Positions 14,696-23,673 of a stretch of DNA of 43,706 nt are shown here, piece after piece. The notes beneath the pieces were generated by a model, which saw only the letters and a list, made by a program, of their open reading frames with translations, had not been told where the DNA came from and searched no databases. Within the stretch, counting starts at the first letter, position 1. Each line of letters opens with the position of its first letter. Location of the stretch: the NCBI GenBank assembly GCA_025934635.1, contig JAICWX010000032.1:1-43706 (forward strand), in the 5' to 3' direction. The position numbers and the translations under genes were made by a program. This stretch comes from Streptosporangiaceae bacterium (GTDB lineage Bacteria; Actinomycetota; Actinomycetes; Streptosporangiales; Streptosporangiaceae).

Positions 14696-17600
14696 CCGCG
14701 GCCAGCCGAAGGTCCCGGGGCGCCGCCAGGTACCCCGTCGCGATCAGGCGCCCGATGGTGCGGTCCAGCAGCCCGTCGTCGACCGCCGGGAAGTCGATCC
14801 CGCTGCCGGCCAGCGCCTGCTCGGTGCGGGACCGGCTGTACAGCGGGAAGACGTGCCCCAGGTACATCTCGGCCGGCGTGAGCCCGGATCCGGGGTCGCG
14901 GTCGACGAACAGCGGCAGGAACGGGGTCATCGGGTGCGACGGATGAAGGGCCGCGTACCGGATCAGCTCGTTCACCCAGTCACCGAACGGCACCGCCCGG
15001 ACGCCGAACCCGTGCGCCCGCAGCCGCCCGGCCAGCGATCCGAGCCCGGCGGGCCGCGGGCTGCCGAGGTGAAAGGTCTGCCCGGCCCACGGACCGAGCG
15101 AAATGTGCCTGATCGCCGCCGCGCACAGGTCGGCGGGCACGAAGTCGAGCGACAGGTCGATGTCGGGCGCCAGGCCGGTATCGGCGATGAACCTGATCAG
15201 CGCGCACAGCTCGGTCCCGGTGTTCCAGGCCCCGGTGCGCAGGCTCCCGGCGATGTCCAGCGGACGGTAGACCGATACCGGCAGCCCGGCCCGCCCGGCC
15301 TTCCTGAGCAGTTCCTCCGCCACGTACTTGGTCTCCACGTACCCGATCCGCAGCCGGCCGGGGTGCGCCAGCGGCGTGTCCTCGGTGACCTCGCGCACGC
15401 CGGCCACGCCCAGCCCGGCCAGGACTGCGGTGGTGGAGACGTAGTGGACGGGAACGCCCCCGCCCAGCCCGGCCAGCCGGATCACCTCGCGGGTGCCGGT
15501 CACGTTGGCGGCCCGCAGCTCGGAGTACGGGTAGATGAAGTTCACCAGCGCGCCCGCGTGGTAGATGACGTCGGTGCCGCGCGCCAGCTCGCGGAACTGG
15601 CCGGGGGACAGGCCCAGGCCGGGGGAGGCGAGGTCGCCCGGCAGCGGCACCATCCGGTCCGCGTCCGGGGCGGGGAGCTCGTAGCGGGCCGCGGCCTCGG
15701 CGATGCGCTGCCGGGCGTGCGCCGCGTCGCGCGCCCGGACCAGGCACCAGACCCGCGCGCCGGTCGCCGCGAGCAGGTCGCTCAGCAGGTGCGCCCCGAG
15801 GAAACCGGTCGGCCCGGTGAGCAGCACCTCGCGGGGCGGCTGCCGGTCCCGCCCCCCGTCCCGTCTTTTTCGCGCCGAACGAGTGCCGTCCCCCCCATCG
15901 TCCCCGATCTCCGCCTCCCAGGCCAGGTCGGTCCCGGCCGGCTCACCATCCGCGGCCAGCCGCCCGGCGCGGGCCCGGTCGGCGGCGCGGGCGAACCCGC
16001 GCAGCGTCGGATCGCGCAGCAGGTCCCGGGTCAGCGGGCTCACGCGGTCCGGGCCGATGCCGAACATGACCCGTGCGTGCGCCAGCATCTCGGCCGCCAG
16101 CAGCGAGTTCCCGCCGAGTGCGAAGAAGTCGTCGTCGAGGCTGACCCGTTCGGCCTTCAGCAGCCCGGCCCACAGGTGCGACAGCCCGGCCTCGGTGGGG
16201 GTGCGGTCCTCCTCCTGATCGGCGGCGGGCTGGTCGCCGGCGGCCCGCCGGGCCGGGAGCGGGGGAGACTCCGGTGCCTCCGGCTGCGGCTCCGGCGTCA
16301 TCCGCTCCAGCGCGGTGAACACGGCAGGCACCATGTACCCCGGCAGCTGTGCGCGCAGGAACCGGCGCAGGCTGGCCGCCGTCGGTGCCGGCCGCTCCGG
16401 GTGCCGCAGCGTGTAGCGCGCCGCCAGGCGCGTTCCCGCGGGTACCACCGCCACCTGCCCGATATCCGGGTGGCCGGCCAGCGCGCGCTCGATCTCCGCG
16501 GGCTCGACGCGGTAGCCGAGCACCTTGAGCTGGCGGTCGGCGCGCCCGATGAGCTCGAGCTCGCCGTCGGGACGCCAGCGTCCGAGATCACCCGTTCGGT
16601 ACATCATGCCGCCCTGACCGCCGCCGGGGTCGGGCCGGAACCGGGCCGTGGTGAGCGCGGGGTCGCCCAGGTAGCCCCGGGCGACACCGCAGCCGCCGAT
16701 GTAGATCTCGCCGGCCGTCCCGGGCGGCACGGGCTCCAGCGTCTCGTCCAGGACCATGATCCGGGCGTGCCCGGCCGGGCGGCCCACCGGGACCAGGGCC
16801 TGCGGGGCGTCGCTCACGTCGGACAGGGCCGAGGTGATAGTGGTCTCGGTCAGCCCGTAGGCGTTCAGCAGCCGGGCGCCGGGGGCCGCCGCCAGCGCGG
16901 CCCGGCAGTCCGCGGGGTCCGCCATCTCGCCGCCGGTGATCATCAGGCGCAGGCTCCGCAGCCGCCGGTCGCCCGGCCCGGCCACGGCGAGCAGCCGGTG
17001 CCAGTAGGCCGGGGTCAGGTCGGCCACGGTGACCTGCTCCTGCTCCAGGTAGCCGAGCAGGTCGGCCGGGGCGACGGTGCCCGCGGGCGGCAGCATCAGG
17101 GTCGCGCCGCCGGTCAGCGCGACGAGCATCTGCTCGACCGAGGTGTCGAAGGCCAGCGCGGCCAGCTGCAGCACCCGGTCACCGGCGCCGATCTCGTAAG
17201 CAGCCGAAACCGCGCTGATGACGCAAGCCAGGCTGCCGTGGCTGACCGCGACGGCCTTGGGCTGGCCGGTGGATCCCGAGGTGTGGATGACGTAGGCAAG
17301 ATGATCCGGGCGCAGGCTGACCGCGGGCGTCGCGGCCGGCTCGCCGCCGGGGACGCCCGGCGTCTGGTCGCCCGGTCCGGGATCGCCGAGCGCGAGCAGC
17401 CTGACCCCGGCGATCTTCATGCTGGTATCCGCGGTCAGGACGGCCAGCGGGCGGGTCCGCGCGCAGGTCGCGGCCAGGCGGGCCGGGGGAAGCGACGGGT
17501 CGAGCGGCAGGTACCCGCTGCCCGCTTTCATAATCGCGAGCAGGCTGCGGACGGCCTCGGCGCCGCGGTCGAGGCAGACGCCGATCAAGGTCTCCGGGCC

Positions 17601-17807
17601 GGCCCCCAGCTCCGCGAGACGGCAGGCGAGCTGGTCCGCCGACTCGTCGAGCTCGCGGTAGGTCAGCTGGGTGTCCCCGGCGATAACGGCCGTAGCGCCG
17701 GGGTGTCGGGCGGCCTGATCGGCCACCATGTCGTGCACGAACCGGACCGGATGGCGGAATGGCCTGCCCGGCCCCGTTATTTTTACCTGATCGTTCTCAG
17801 TGGCCAC
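14439..17807 (-). CDS. NRPS-like enzyme: adenylation - carrier - thioester reductase (A-PCP-R)
   Basis: Single-module NRPS-like protein; the open frame is 1122 aa, but recognisable sequence ends near residue 1030. The A domain spans about 20-500 with IHTSGSTGQPK (175-184), NAYGLTETTI (315-324), YRTGDLGRW (403-411) and GRADRQLKVLGYRVEP (421-436). Where the A10 motif (NGKxDR) should be, 503-520 is Pro/Glu-rich with no Lys. The carrier domain has LGGNSL with S568. The reductase domain (about 660-1030) has LTGPTGFLGAHLL and Y823-x3-K827, and would release the acyl group as an aldehyde or alcohol using NAD(P)H. Reading by eye, the A-domain pocket is D-T-E-A-I-G-A-I-T, which I cannot assign. The last 85 codons overlap aat and look like noncoding shadow. 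Confidence 0.88.
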   Translation of the reverse strand: MATENDQVKITGPGRPFRHPVRFVHDMVADQAARHPGATAVIAGDTQLTYRELDESADQLACRLAELGAGPETLIGVCLDRGAEAVRSLLAIMKAGSGYLPLDPSLPPARLAATCARTRPLAVLTADTSMKIAGVRLLALGDPGPGDQTPGVPGGEPAATPAVSLRPDHLAYVIHTSGSTGQPKAVAVSHGSLACVISAVSAAYEIGAGDRVLQLAALAFDTSVEQMLVALTGGATLMLPPAGTVAPADLLGYLEQEQVTVADLTPAYWHRLLAVAGPGDRRLRSLRLMITGGEMADPADCRAALAAAPGARLLNAYGLTETTITSALSDVSDAPQALVPVGRPAGHARIMVLDETLEPVPPGTAGEIYIGGCGVARGYLGDPALTTARFRPDPGGGQGGMMYRTGDLGRWRPDGELELIGRADRQLKVLGYRVEPAEIERALAGHPDIGQVAVVPAGTRLAARYTLRHPERPAPTAASLRRFLRAQLPGYMVPAVFTALERMTPEPQPEAPESPPLPARRAAGDQPAADQEEDRTPTEAGLSHLWAGLLKAERVSLDDDFFALGGNSLLAAEMLAHARVMFGIGPDRVSPLTRDLLRDPTLRGFARAADRARAGRLAADGEPAGTDLAWEAEIGDDGGDGTRSARKRRDGGRDRQPPREVLLTGPTGFLGAHLLSDLLAATGARVWCLVRARDAAHARQRIAEAAARYELPAPDADRMVPLPGDLASPGLGLSPGQFRELARGTDVIYHAGALVNFIYPYSELRAANVTGTREVIRLAGLGGGVPVHYVSTTAVLAGLGVAGVREVTEDTPLAHPGRLRIGYVETKYVAEELLRKAGRAGLPVSVYRPLDIAGSLRTGAWNTGTELCALIRFIADTGLAPDIDLSLDFVPADLCAAAIRHISLGPWAGQTFHLGSPRPAGLGSLAGRLRAHGFGVRAVPFGDWVNELIRYAALHPSHPMTPFLPLFVDRDPGSGLTPAEMYLGHVFPLYSRSRTEQALAGSGIDFPAVDDGLLDRTIGRLIATGYLAAPRDLRLAAGALPGLGGAGDRSRWPGRPPGRVLRRPEPGQRARRVPARPVPDARAGRAVPRHQRVPVRGPGGGRDDRPGRPQGRRPVLGGVVVA

Positions 17808-17828
17808 GAAAAGGTTTCCTCCCCTCGC

Positions 17829-17843
17829 GTTAGCATGACTAAC
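17829..17843. promoter_or_regulatory. Palindrome upstream of the NRPS-like gene
   Basis: GTTAG-catga-CTAAC is a perfect 5+5 inverted repeat 22 bases before the NRPS-like start codon, in the 205-base divergent gap to the GGDEF-EAL gene. Its position suits a repressor site, but no regulator is adjacent. Confidence 0.4.
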
Positions 17844-18012
17844 CCGCCGAATACGGCATCACTGACCCGGCTCGCCGGATAAGTCACAATAATCCGCATC
17901 AGTTTCGACGCTTGCTCAGGTGGCGTCGTGTCCCCGATCGTGCTTGCGGCGACGTGCGGGGGGAATGAATACAGTGCACTTCTGGGGCCTATGCTCAAGG
18001 AGATAAACAGTT

Positions 18013-21000
18013 ATGGGGGGATTTGCCGTGAAATCACGGCATCGGTTGCTCGCCGGTTACACCGCCTGGATGGTCGTGCTCGTCACGGTGTATTGCGTCC
18101 GGCCTGGCCTGCGGACGGAGACGTGGGGTCTGATCGGCCTGAGCGGCGCGGTCGCCATCGTAGCGGGCGTGATCCTCAATCGTCCCGCGCGCAGGGTGCC
18201 CTGGCTGCTGCTGGCTCTGGCGCAGGCGAGCTTCGCGGCCGGCCAGGTCAGCTTCCTGGTGGCGGAGCTGCTGGGGACGCGGCTGTCCTTCCCCTCGTTC
18301 GCCGACGTGCTGTACCTGGTGACCTATCCGCTGTACGCGGCCGGGCTGGTCATCTTCATCTGGTGGCGCACCCCGGACCACGACCGCCGCAGCCTGATCG
18401 ACGCGATGACGCTGACCGCGGGCCTGGCCCTGCTGTCCTGGATCTACCTGATCCTGCCCTATGCGGACAACCCGGCCCTGTCCTGGCTGCAGAAGAGCGT
18501 GGCCATCGCCTATCCGCTCGGTGACGTGCTCGTCCTGGCCATGATCGCCCGGCTGCTCGCCCCGGGCTCGTGGCGGTCCCCGTGCGTCCAGTTCCTCACC
18601 GTGGGCGCGATCGGGATGCTGGGCTCGGACACGCTGTACGGCCTGATCCAGCTGCACGGGACCTTTCGCAACGGGACAGCCGTCGACCTGGGCTGGTTCA
18701 TCATCTACGCCAGCTGGGGCATCGCCGCCCTGCACCCGTCGATGACCGAGCTCACCCGGCCGGTGACCAGGCAGCAGGTAGAGGTCTCGCCCACCCGGCT
18801 GGCCGTGCTCCTGCTCGCGTCGCTGATCGCCCCGGTGGTGCTGTTCACCCGCTCGGTCCACTTCGGCGGCCTCGACGAGAGCGTGATCGCGGTCTTCTCC
18901 GCGATCTTGTACCTGCTGGTGCTGTCGCGGCTGTGGGACGTGGCCGCCTCGCACCGCCGGGCGCTGGGCCGGGAGCGGGCGGTCCGGCAGGCCGGGGTTT
19001 CCCTGGTGGCGGCGGTTACCGTCGAGCAGGCCGCGGCGGCGGTCAGGTCCGCGACGGACGCCCTGCTCGGCCAGCGTTCGCACGGTGACGTGCTGCTCAC
19101 GGTGCGGGCTGACGATGCGTTCCGCGCGGCGACCGCCGCGTCGGTCCGCCCGGATCCGATGAGCCAGCTCGGGGCGATGACCGAGGTGTGGCTGCCGTTC
19201 GCGACCGGCTCGGTGCCCCTCCTCGAGCCAGCGACGAGGCTGCCCGAGCCGGCCCGGGCGCTGGTTGCCGGCTGCGACTGGATGCTGCTCTGCCCGCTGA
19301 CGCTCCGGGACCAGCCGTCGGGCGATCCGCTCATCGGGGTGCTCGCGATGTTCGGCGAGCAGCGCGTCCTGGCGGACCTGGCCGCCACGATGGAGATCCT
19401 GGCGCACCAGGTGGCCCTGGCCATCGAGCGCATCATGCTCCGCATGGAGATCACCCGCCAGGGCAACGAGGCCTACTTCCGCACCCTGGTCCAGGACACC
19501 TCGGACGTCATCTTGATCGTGGCGGACGACGGGAAGGTCAGGTACGCGACGCCGTCGGCCACGACCATCTTCGGTGACATCGCCATCGAGGGAACGTTTG
19601 CCTGGAACCTCGTCGCCAACGGCAAGCGCAGCGACCTCGTCAGCCTGATCGCCGACCCGCGGGTCGGCCAGGGGGGCGGCTCGGGCTACGTGGACCGGAG
19701 TATCGTCCGCCACGACGGCGTGATCGTCCAGGTTCAGATCAGGGCCAGCGACCTGCGCAAGGACGCGACCGTGGCCGGCCTGGTGCTCACCATCAGGGAC
19801 GTGACCGAGCAGCGCCAGCTCGAGGAGAAGCTCAAGCACCAGGCCTTCCACGACGCGCTGACCGGGCTGCCCAACCGGCTGCTGTTCCAGGACCGGATCT
19901 CGCGGCAGGTTGCCGCGGCCCGCCGGGACGGTGCGACGGTCGGCGTGCTGTTCGTGGACCTGGACGACTTCAAGGTCGTGAACGACACGATGGGCCACGG
20001 CGTCGGCGACGAGCTGCTGGCCGCCGTGGGCGGGCGGCTGTCCGGGCTGATCGGCGACTGCGACACGGCCGCGCGGCTCGGCGGTGACGAGTTCGCGCTG
20101 CTCATCGGCTGCGCCGCGGACTGCGCCGCGGTCGAGGCGGCGGCCAGCCGGGTGGTCGAGGCGTTCGGCGAGCCGTTCGCGCTGGCCTCCGGTTCCGTGC
20201 TCACGCCGGTCACCGTCGGGGTCGCCACCACCTCCGACAGCGCCGACACCGACGAGCTGCTCCGGCACGCGGACCTGGCCCTGTACGCCGCCAAGGCGGC
20301 GGGCAAGCGGCAGTGGCGCCGCTACCAGCCGGTGCTGAGCGCCGGGCTGATCAGGCGGCGGGAGCTGCAGGCCGCCCTGGAGGAGGCGGTCGCCTGCTCG
20401 GCCTTCACGCTCGCCTACCAGCCGATCGTCACGCTCACCACCGGCGAGCTGGCCGGGTTCGAGGCCCTGATCCGGTGGCCGCATCCGCAGTGGGGCATGA
20501 TGCAGCCCGATCAGTTCATCGCCCTGGCCGAGGAGACCGGCCAGATCGTGCCGCTCGGCTCCTGGGTGCTGACCCGCGCCGCGGCGGACCTGGCCCGCTG
20601 GTGCCGGGAGTCACGCGGGCTCTACATCAGCGTGAACGTGTCGGCCCGCCAGTTCAGCGCGCCCGGTTTCGTCGACGGCGTGCGCCGCGTCCTGGCCACC
20701 ACGGGGCTCGAGCCTCGCGCGCTCATGCTCGAGCTGACCGAGAGCGTGCTGCTGCGCCGCGACGAGCGGATGCACTCCGACCTGGCCGAGCTCAAGGACA
20801 TCGGCGTCCGGCTGGCCATCGACGACTTCGGCACCGGCTACTCCTCCCTGTCCTACCTGCGGGAGCTGCCCATCGACGTGCTGAAGATGGACAAGTCCTT
20901 CGTGGACGGGATCGCGGTGTCCGAGCAGCGGCTGGCCCTGGCCGAGGGCATCGTCCAGATCGCGCGGACGCTGCGGCTCGAGGTTATCGCCGAGGGCATC

Positions 21001-21177
21001 GAGAGCGATATCCAGCGTGACCTGCTGACCTCGATGGGCTGCCAGTTCGGCCAGGGATACCTGCTGGCCATGCCGATGCCGCCCGGCCAGGCGGAGACGC
21101 TGGCCCGGATCGGGGCCCACCTGGTGCCCAGCCTGCCCCGCCAGGCCTCCTCGGGAGTGACATCGGAACCGAGGTGA
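18013..21177 (+). CDS. Membrane-bound PAS-GGDEF-EAL cyclic-di-GMP enzyme
   Basis: A 1054-aa protein that could both make and break c-di-GMP. About nine membrane helices occupy residues 10-310. A GAF-like stretch comes next, then a PAS domain (about 485-600: FRTLVQDTSDVILIVADDGKVRYATPSA). The GGDEF domain (about 612-770) has an intact RLGGDEFALL. The EAL domain (about 790-1030) keeps FEALIRW, SVNVSARQF, ELTESVLL, DDFGTGYSSLSYL, KMDKSF and EGIES, so both active sites look functional. The inhibitory I-site RxxD is absent (GDCD in its place). The ATG at 18013 has AAGGAG ten bases upstream; the GTG at 18028 is an alternative. Stands alone and diverges from the NRPS-like gene. Confidence 0.93.
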   Translation: MGGFAVKSRHRLLAGYTAWMVVLVTVYCVRPGLRTETWGLIGLSGAVAIVAGVILNRPARRVPWLLLALAQASFAAGQVSFLVAELLGTRLSFPSFADVLYLVTYPLYAAGLVIFIWWRTPDHDRRSLIDAMTLTAGLALLSWIYLILPYADNPALSWLQKSVAIAYPLGDVLVLAMIARLLAPGSWRSPCVQFLTVGAIGMLGSDTLYGLIQLHGTFRNGTAVDLGWFIIYASWGIAALHPSMTELTRPVTRQQVEVSPTRLAVLLLASLIAPVVLFTRSVHFGGLDESVIAVFSAILYLLVLSRLWDVAASHRRALGRERAVRQAGVSLVAAVTVEQAAAAVRSATDALLGQRSHGDVLLTVRADDAFRAATAASVRPDPMSQLGAMTEVWLPFATGSVPLLEPATRLPEPARALVAGCDWMLLCPLTLRDQPSGDPLIGVLAMFGEQRVLADLAATMEILAHQVALAIERIMLRMEITRQGNEAYFRTLVQDTSDVILIVADDGKVRYATPSATTIFGDIAIEGTFAWNLVANGKRSDLVSLIADPRVGQGGGSGYVDRSIVRHDGVIVQVQIRASDLRKDATVAGLVLTIRDVTEQRQLEEKLKHQAFHDALTGLPNRLLFQDRISRQVAAARRDGATVGVLFVDLDDFKVVNDTMGHGVGDELLAAVGGRLSGLIGDCDTAARLGGDEFALLIGCAADCAAVEAAASRVVEAFGEPFALASGSVLTPVTVGVATTSDSADTDELLRHADLALYAAKAAGKRQWRRYQPVLSAGLIRRRELQAALEEAVACSAFTLAYQPIVTLTTGELAGFEALIRWPHPQWGMMQPDQFIALAEETGQIVPLGSWVLTRAAADLARWCRESRGLYISVNVSARQFSAPGFVDGVRRVLATTGLEPRALMLELTESVLLRRDERMHSDLAELKDIGVRLAIDDFGTGYSSLSYLRELPIDVLKMDKSFVDGIAVSEQRLALAEGIVQIARTLRLEVIAEGIESDIQRDLLTSMGCQFGQGYLLAMPMPPGQAETLARIGAHLVPSLPRQASSGVTSEPR

Positions 21178-21220
21178 CGCGCTGGCCCATCCGGAATACG
21201 CCGCCCGCCGGGCCGGTTGA

Positions 21221-21242
21221 GATACATGCAAACGCATACATC
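21221..21242. promoter_or_regulatory. MarR-type operator before the monooxygenase operon
   Basis: GATNNATGCNNNNGCATNNATC is a 22-base palindrome ending 16 bases before the ATG of the first gene. The size and symmetry suit a MarR dimer, and a MarR gene is second in this operon. An AGGAGG ribosome site follows at 21249-21254. Confidence 0.55.
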
Positions 21243-21258
21243 TTAGCCAGGAGGAACC

Positions 21259-22446
21259 ATGCAGTTCGGGATCTTCTCGGTCAGCGACATCACCCGGGAT
21301 CCGGTGTCGGGGCAGACGCCGACCGAGGCGGAGCGGATCGACGCGATCACGCAGATCGCGCAGAAGACCGAAGAGGTAGGGCTCGACGTCTTCGCCATCG
21401 GCGAGCACCACAACCCGCCCTTCTTCTCGTCCTCGCCGACGACCCTGCTGGCCTATATCGCGGCGATCACCTCCAAGCTGATCGTCACCACGTCGACCAC
21501 GCTGATCACGACGAACGACCCGGTGCGGATCGCGGAGGAGTACGCGATGCTGCAGCACCTGAGCAAGGGCCGGATGGACCTGATGATCGGCCGCGGCAAC
21601 ACCGGCCCGGTCTACCCGTGGTTCGGCCAGGACATCCGGCAGGGCCTGCCGCTGGCGCTGGAGAACTACAACCTGCTGCACCGGCTGTGGCGTGAGGACG
21701 TCGTGGACTGGGAGGGTAAGTTCCGCACTCCGCTGCAGGGATTCACGAGCGTGCCGCGGCCGCTGGACGACGTTCCCCCGTTCGTGTGGCACGGCTCGAT
21801 CCGCACCCCCGAGATCGCCGAGCAGGCCGCCTTTTACGGCGACGGCTTCTTCGCCAACAACATCTTCTGGCCCCCGGAGCACTACCAGCGGCTGATCCGG
21901 TTCTACCGGCAGCGCTACGCCCATTACGGCCACGGCAGCGAGCAGCAGGCCATCGTCGGCCTGGGCGGGCAGGCCTTCATTGCCCATAGGTCGCAGGACG
22001 CGATCGCCGGGTTCCGTCCGTACTTCGACGAGGCGCCGGTTTACGGGCACGGCCCGTCGATGGAGGACTTCATGAAGCTGACCCCGCTGTCGGTCGGCAG
22101 CCCGCAGGAGGTCATCGACAAGACCCTGACCTTCCGCGAGCACTTCGGCGACTACCAGCGGCAGCTGTTCCTGATGGACCACGCGGGCCTGCCGCTGAAG
22201 ACGGTCCTCGACCAGCTCGACCTGCTCGGCGAGGAAGTGGTGCCGGTGCTGCGCAAGGAGATGGCCGCCCGGCAGGATCCCGCGACGCCGGAGGGCCCCA
22301 CCCACGCCAGCCTGGTCCGGGCCAGGTACGGCGACGCCGCCCCGCGCCAGCCGCGTCCGAACGCCAACCGCGGCGACAACGTCACCGGCGCGTCCCCGTA
22401 CCAGGACTCCGCGCCGGAGTTCCAGGCGGAGTACCCCGACCTGTGA
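21259..22446 (+). CDS. CE1758-type FMN-dependent luciferase-like monooxygenase
   Basis: Flavin-dependent monooxygenase of 395 aa. The LLM fold is shown by GLDVFAIGEHHNPPFFSSSP, LSKGRMDLMIGRGNTGPVYPWFG and PPFVWHGSIRTPEIAEQAAFYGDGFFANN. These match the actinobacterial CE1758-like group, which is usually encoded beside an FMN reductase, as here. The reductase would supply reduced FMN and this enzyme would oxidise a small substrate, which is unknown. The ATG at 21259 has AGGAGG at good spacing. Its stop TGA overlaps the start of the MarR gene (TGATG), so the operon is tightly coupled. Confidence 0.92.
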   Translation: MQFGIFSVSDITRDPVSGQTPTEAERIDAITQIAQKTEEVGLDVFAIGEHHNPPFFSSSPTTLLAYIAAITSKLIVTTSTTLITTNDPVRIAEEYAMLQHLSKGRMDLMIGRGNTGPVYPWFGQDIRQGLPLALENYNLLHRLWREDVVDWEGKFRTPLQGFTSVPRPLDDVPPFVWHGSIRTPEIAEQAAFYGDGFFANNIFWPPEHYQRLIRFYRQRYAHYGHGSEQQAIVGLGGQAFIAHRSQDAIAGFRPYFDEAPVYGHGPSMEDFMKLTPLSVGSPQEVIDKTLTFREHFGDYQRQLFLMDHAGLPLKTVLDQLDLLGEEVVPVLRKEMAARQDPATPEGPTHASLVRARYGDAAPRQPRPNANRGDNVTGASPYQDSAPEFQAEYPDL

Positions 22447-22976
22447 TGACCGAACCCGCAGCGCCCGGAGCCGTGCTAGCAGAACCCGGGCTGGCCGAAC
22501 CCGGGCTGGCCCGCCGGCCCCTCGCCAACGACGCGTGGGAGGCGCTGCTGTCCGCCCACGCCGTGCTGATGAAGCAGTTCGCGGCGCGCGACATCTGGCA
22601 GGACGTCTCGATGCGCGAGTACGACGTGCTCTACACCCTGTCCAAGTGCCCCGGGCCGCAGCGCCTCGGCGACCTCGGCCGGCACGTCCTGCTCAGCCAG
22701 CCGGCCCTGTCCCGCCTGGTCGGCCGGCTGGCCGAGCGCGGCCTGGTCGAGCGGTGTCCCGACCCGGCCGACGGCCGCGGCGTCCGCCTCGCCCTCACCG
22801 CGGCCGGCCGCGCCCGGCAGCGCGACATCGGCCGCCGGCACGCCCGCGACGTAGCCCGCGCCCTGACGGCCCGCCTGACCAGCGCCGAACTGACCCAGCT
22901 GGAAACGCTCGGCCGCAAGCTGGCCGCCGCACCCCGACCGTCTGTGACGCAAAAAGAGAGAGCCGCGATCCCATGA
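22446..22976 (+). CDS. MarR-family transcriptional regulator
   Basis: Winged-helix regulator of 176 aa. After a low-complexity N-terminus with AEPGL repeats, the MarR core runs from about residue 45: MREYDVLYTLSKCPG, RLGDLGRHVLLSQPALSRLVGRLAERGLVERCPDPADGRGVRLALTAAGR, then a dimerisation helix. Such proteins often sense phenolics or oxidants and repress their own operon. It sits between a monooxygenase and an FMN reductase with start/stop overlaps on both sides, and the palindrome at 21221-21242 is its likely operator. ATG 22446 is preferred over the preceding GTG because it gives the TGATG overlap. Confidence 0.92.
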   Translation: MTEPAAPGAVLAEPGLAEPGLARRPLANDAWEALLSAHAVLMKQFAARDIWQDVSMREYDVLYTLSKCPGPQRLGDLGRHVLLSQPALSRLVGRLAERGLVERCPDPADGRGVRLALTAAGRARQRDIGRRHARDVARALTARLTSAELTQLETLGRKLAAAPRPSVTQKERAAIP

Positions 22977-23656
22977 CCGCCCCCACCGCTACCGAACGAC
23001 TCCGGCTCGCCGTCATCAGCGCCGGCACCAGTGACCCTTCCTCGACGCGGCTGCTGGCCGACCGCATCGCCAGCCGCGCCGCCGCCCTGGCGGCCCGGCG
23101 CGGCGGCGCGGTGACGGTCAGCGTCATCGAGCTGCGCGAGCTCGCCGCCGACATCGCCTCGGCGCTGACCACCCAGCTGATAACGCCGAAGCTGGAGCAG
23201 GCCATCACCGCCCTGCGCCAGGCCGACGGCATCGTCGCCTGCACCCCGGTCTACCAGGCCGGCCCCAGCGGCCTGTTCACCTCGTTCTTCCAGGTCCTGG
23301 ACAACGACCTGCTGATCGGCCGGCCCGTCGTGCTGGCCGCGACGGCGGGCACCGCCCGGCACGCCCTCGTCGCCGACGACCAGATGCGCCCCCTGTTCGC
23401 CTTCCTGCGCACCATGGTCGCTCCGACCTCGGTCTTCGCCGCCCCCGAAGACTGGAGCGACCCGGCCCTGGCCAAGCGCGTCGACCGGGCCGCGCTCGAG
23501 CTCGTCCTGCTCATGGAGAGCGGCTTCGCCCGCGCGATCAGGGACGAGTCCTGGCAGGCCTACCAGCACGAGTACGGCAGCGCCGGCGGCACCGAGACCG
23601 CCATCGAGCTCGACACCGACCTCATGCGCCTCGCCGCCGGCGGCTCCGCCGGGTAG
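22973..23656 (+). CDS. CE1759-type NAD(P)H-dependent FMN reductase
   Basis: Flavodoxin-fold FMN reductase of 227 aa. The N-terminal phosphate-binding loop is SAGTSDPSSTRLLADRIA, and the flavin segment is ADGIVACTPVYQAGPSGLFTSFFQVLD. A basic or aromatic C-terminal part follows. The ATG at 22973 overlaps the MarR stop (ATGA). It almost certainly reduces FMN for the CE1758-type monooxygenase two genes upstream. It ends 17 bases from the convergent roadblock gene. Confidence 0.92.
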   Translation: MTAPTATERLRLAVISAGTSDPSSTRLLADRIASRAAALAARRGGAVTVSVIELRELAADIASALTTQLITPKLEQAITALRQADGIVACTPVYQAGPSGLFTSFFQVLDNDLLIGRPVVLAATAGTARHALVADDQMRPLFAFLRTMVAPTSVFAAPEDWSDPALAKRVDRAALELVLLMESGFARAIRDESWQAYQHEYGSAGGTETAIELDTDLMRLAAGGSAG

Positions 23657-23673
23657 GGGCGGCCAGGCTGGCC

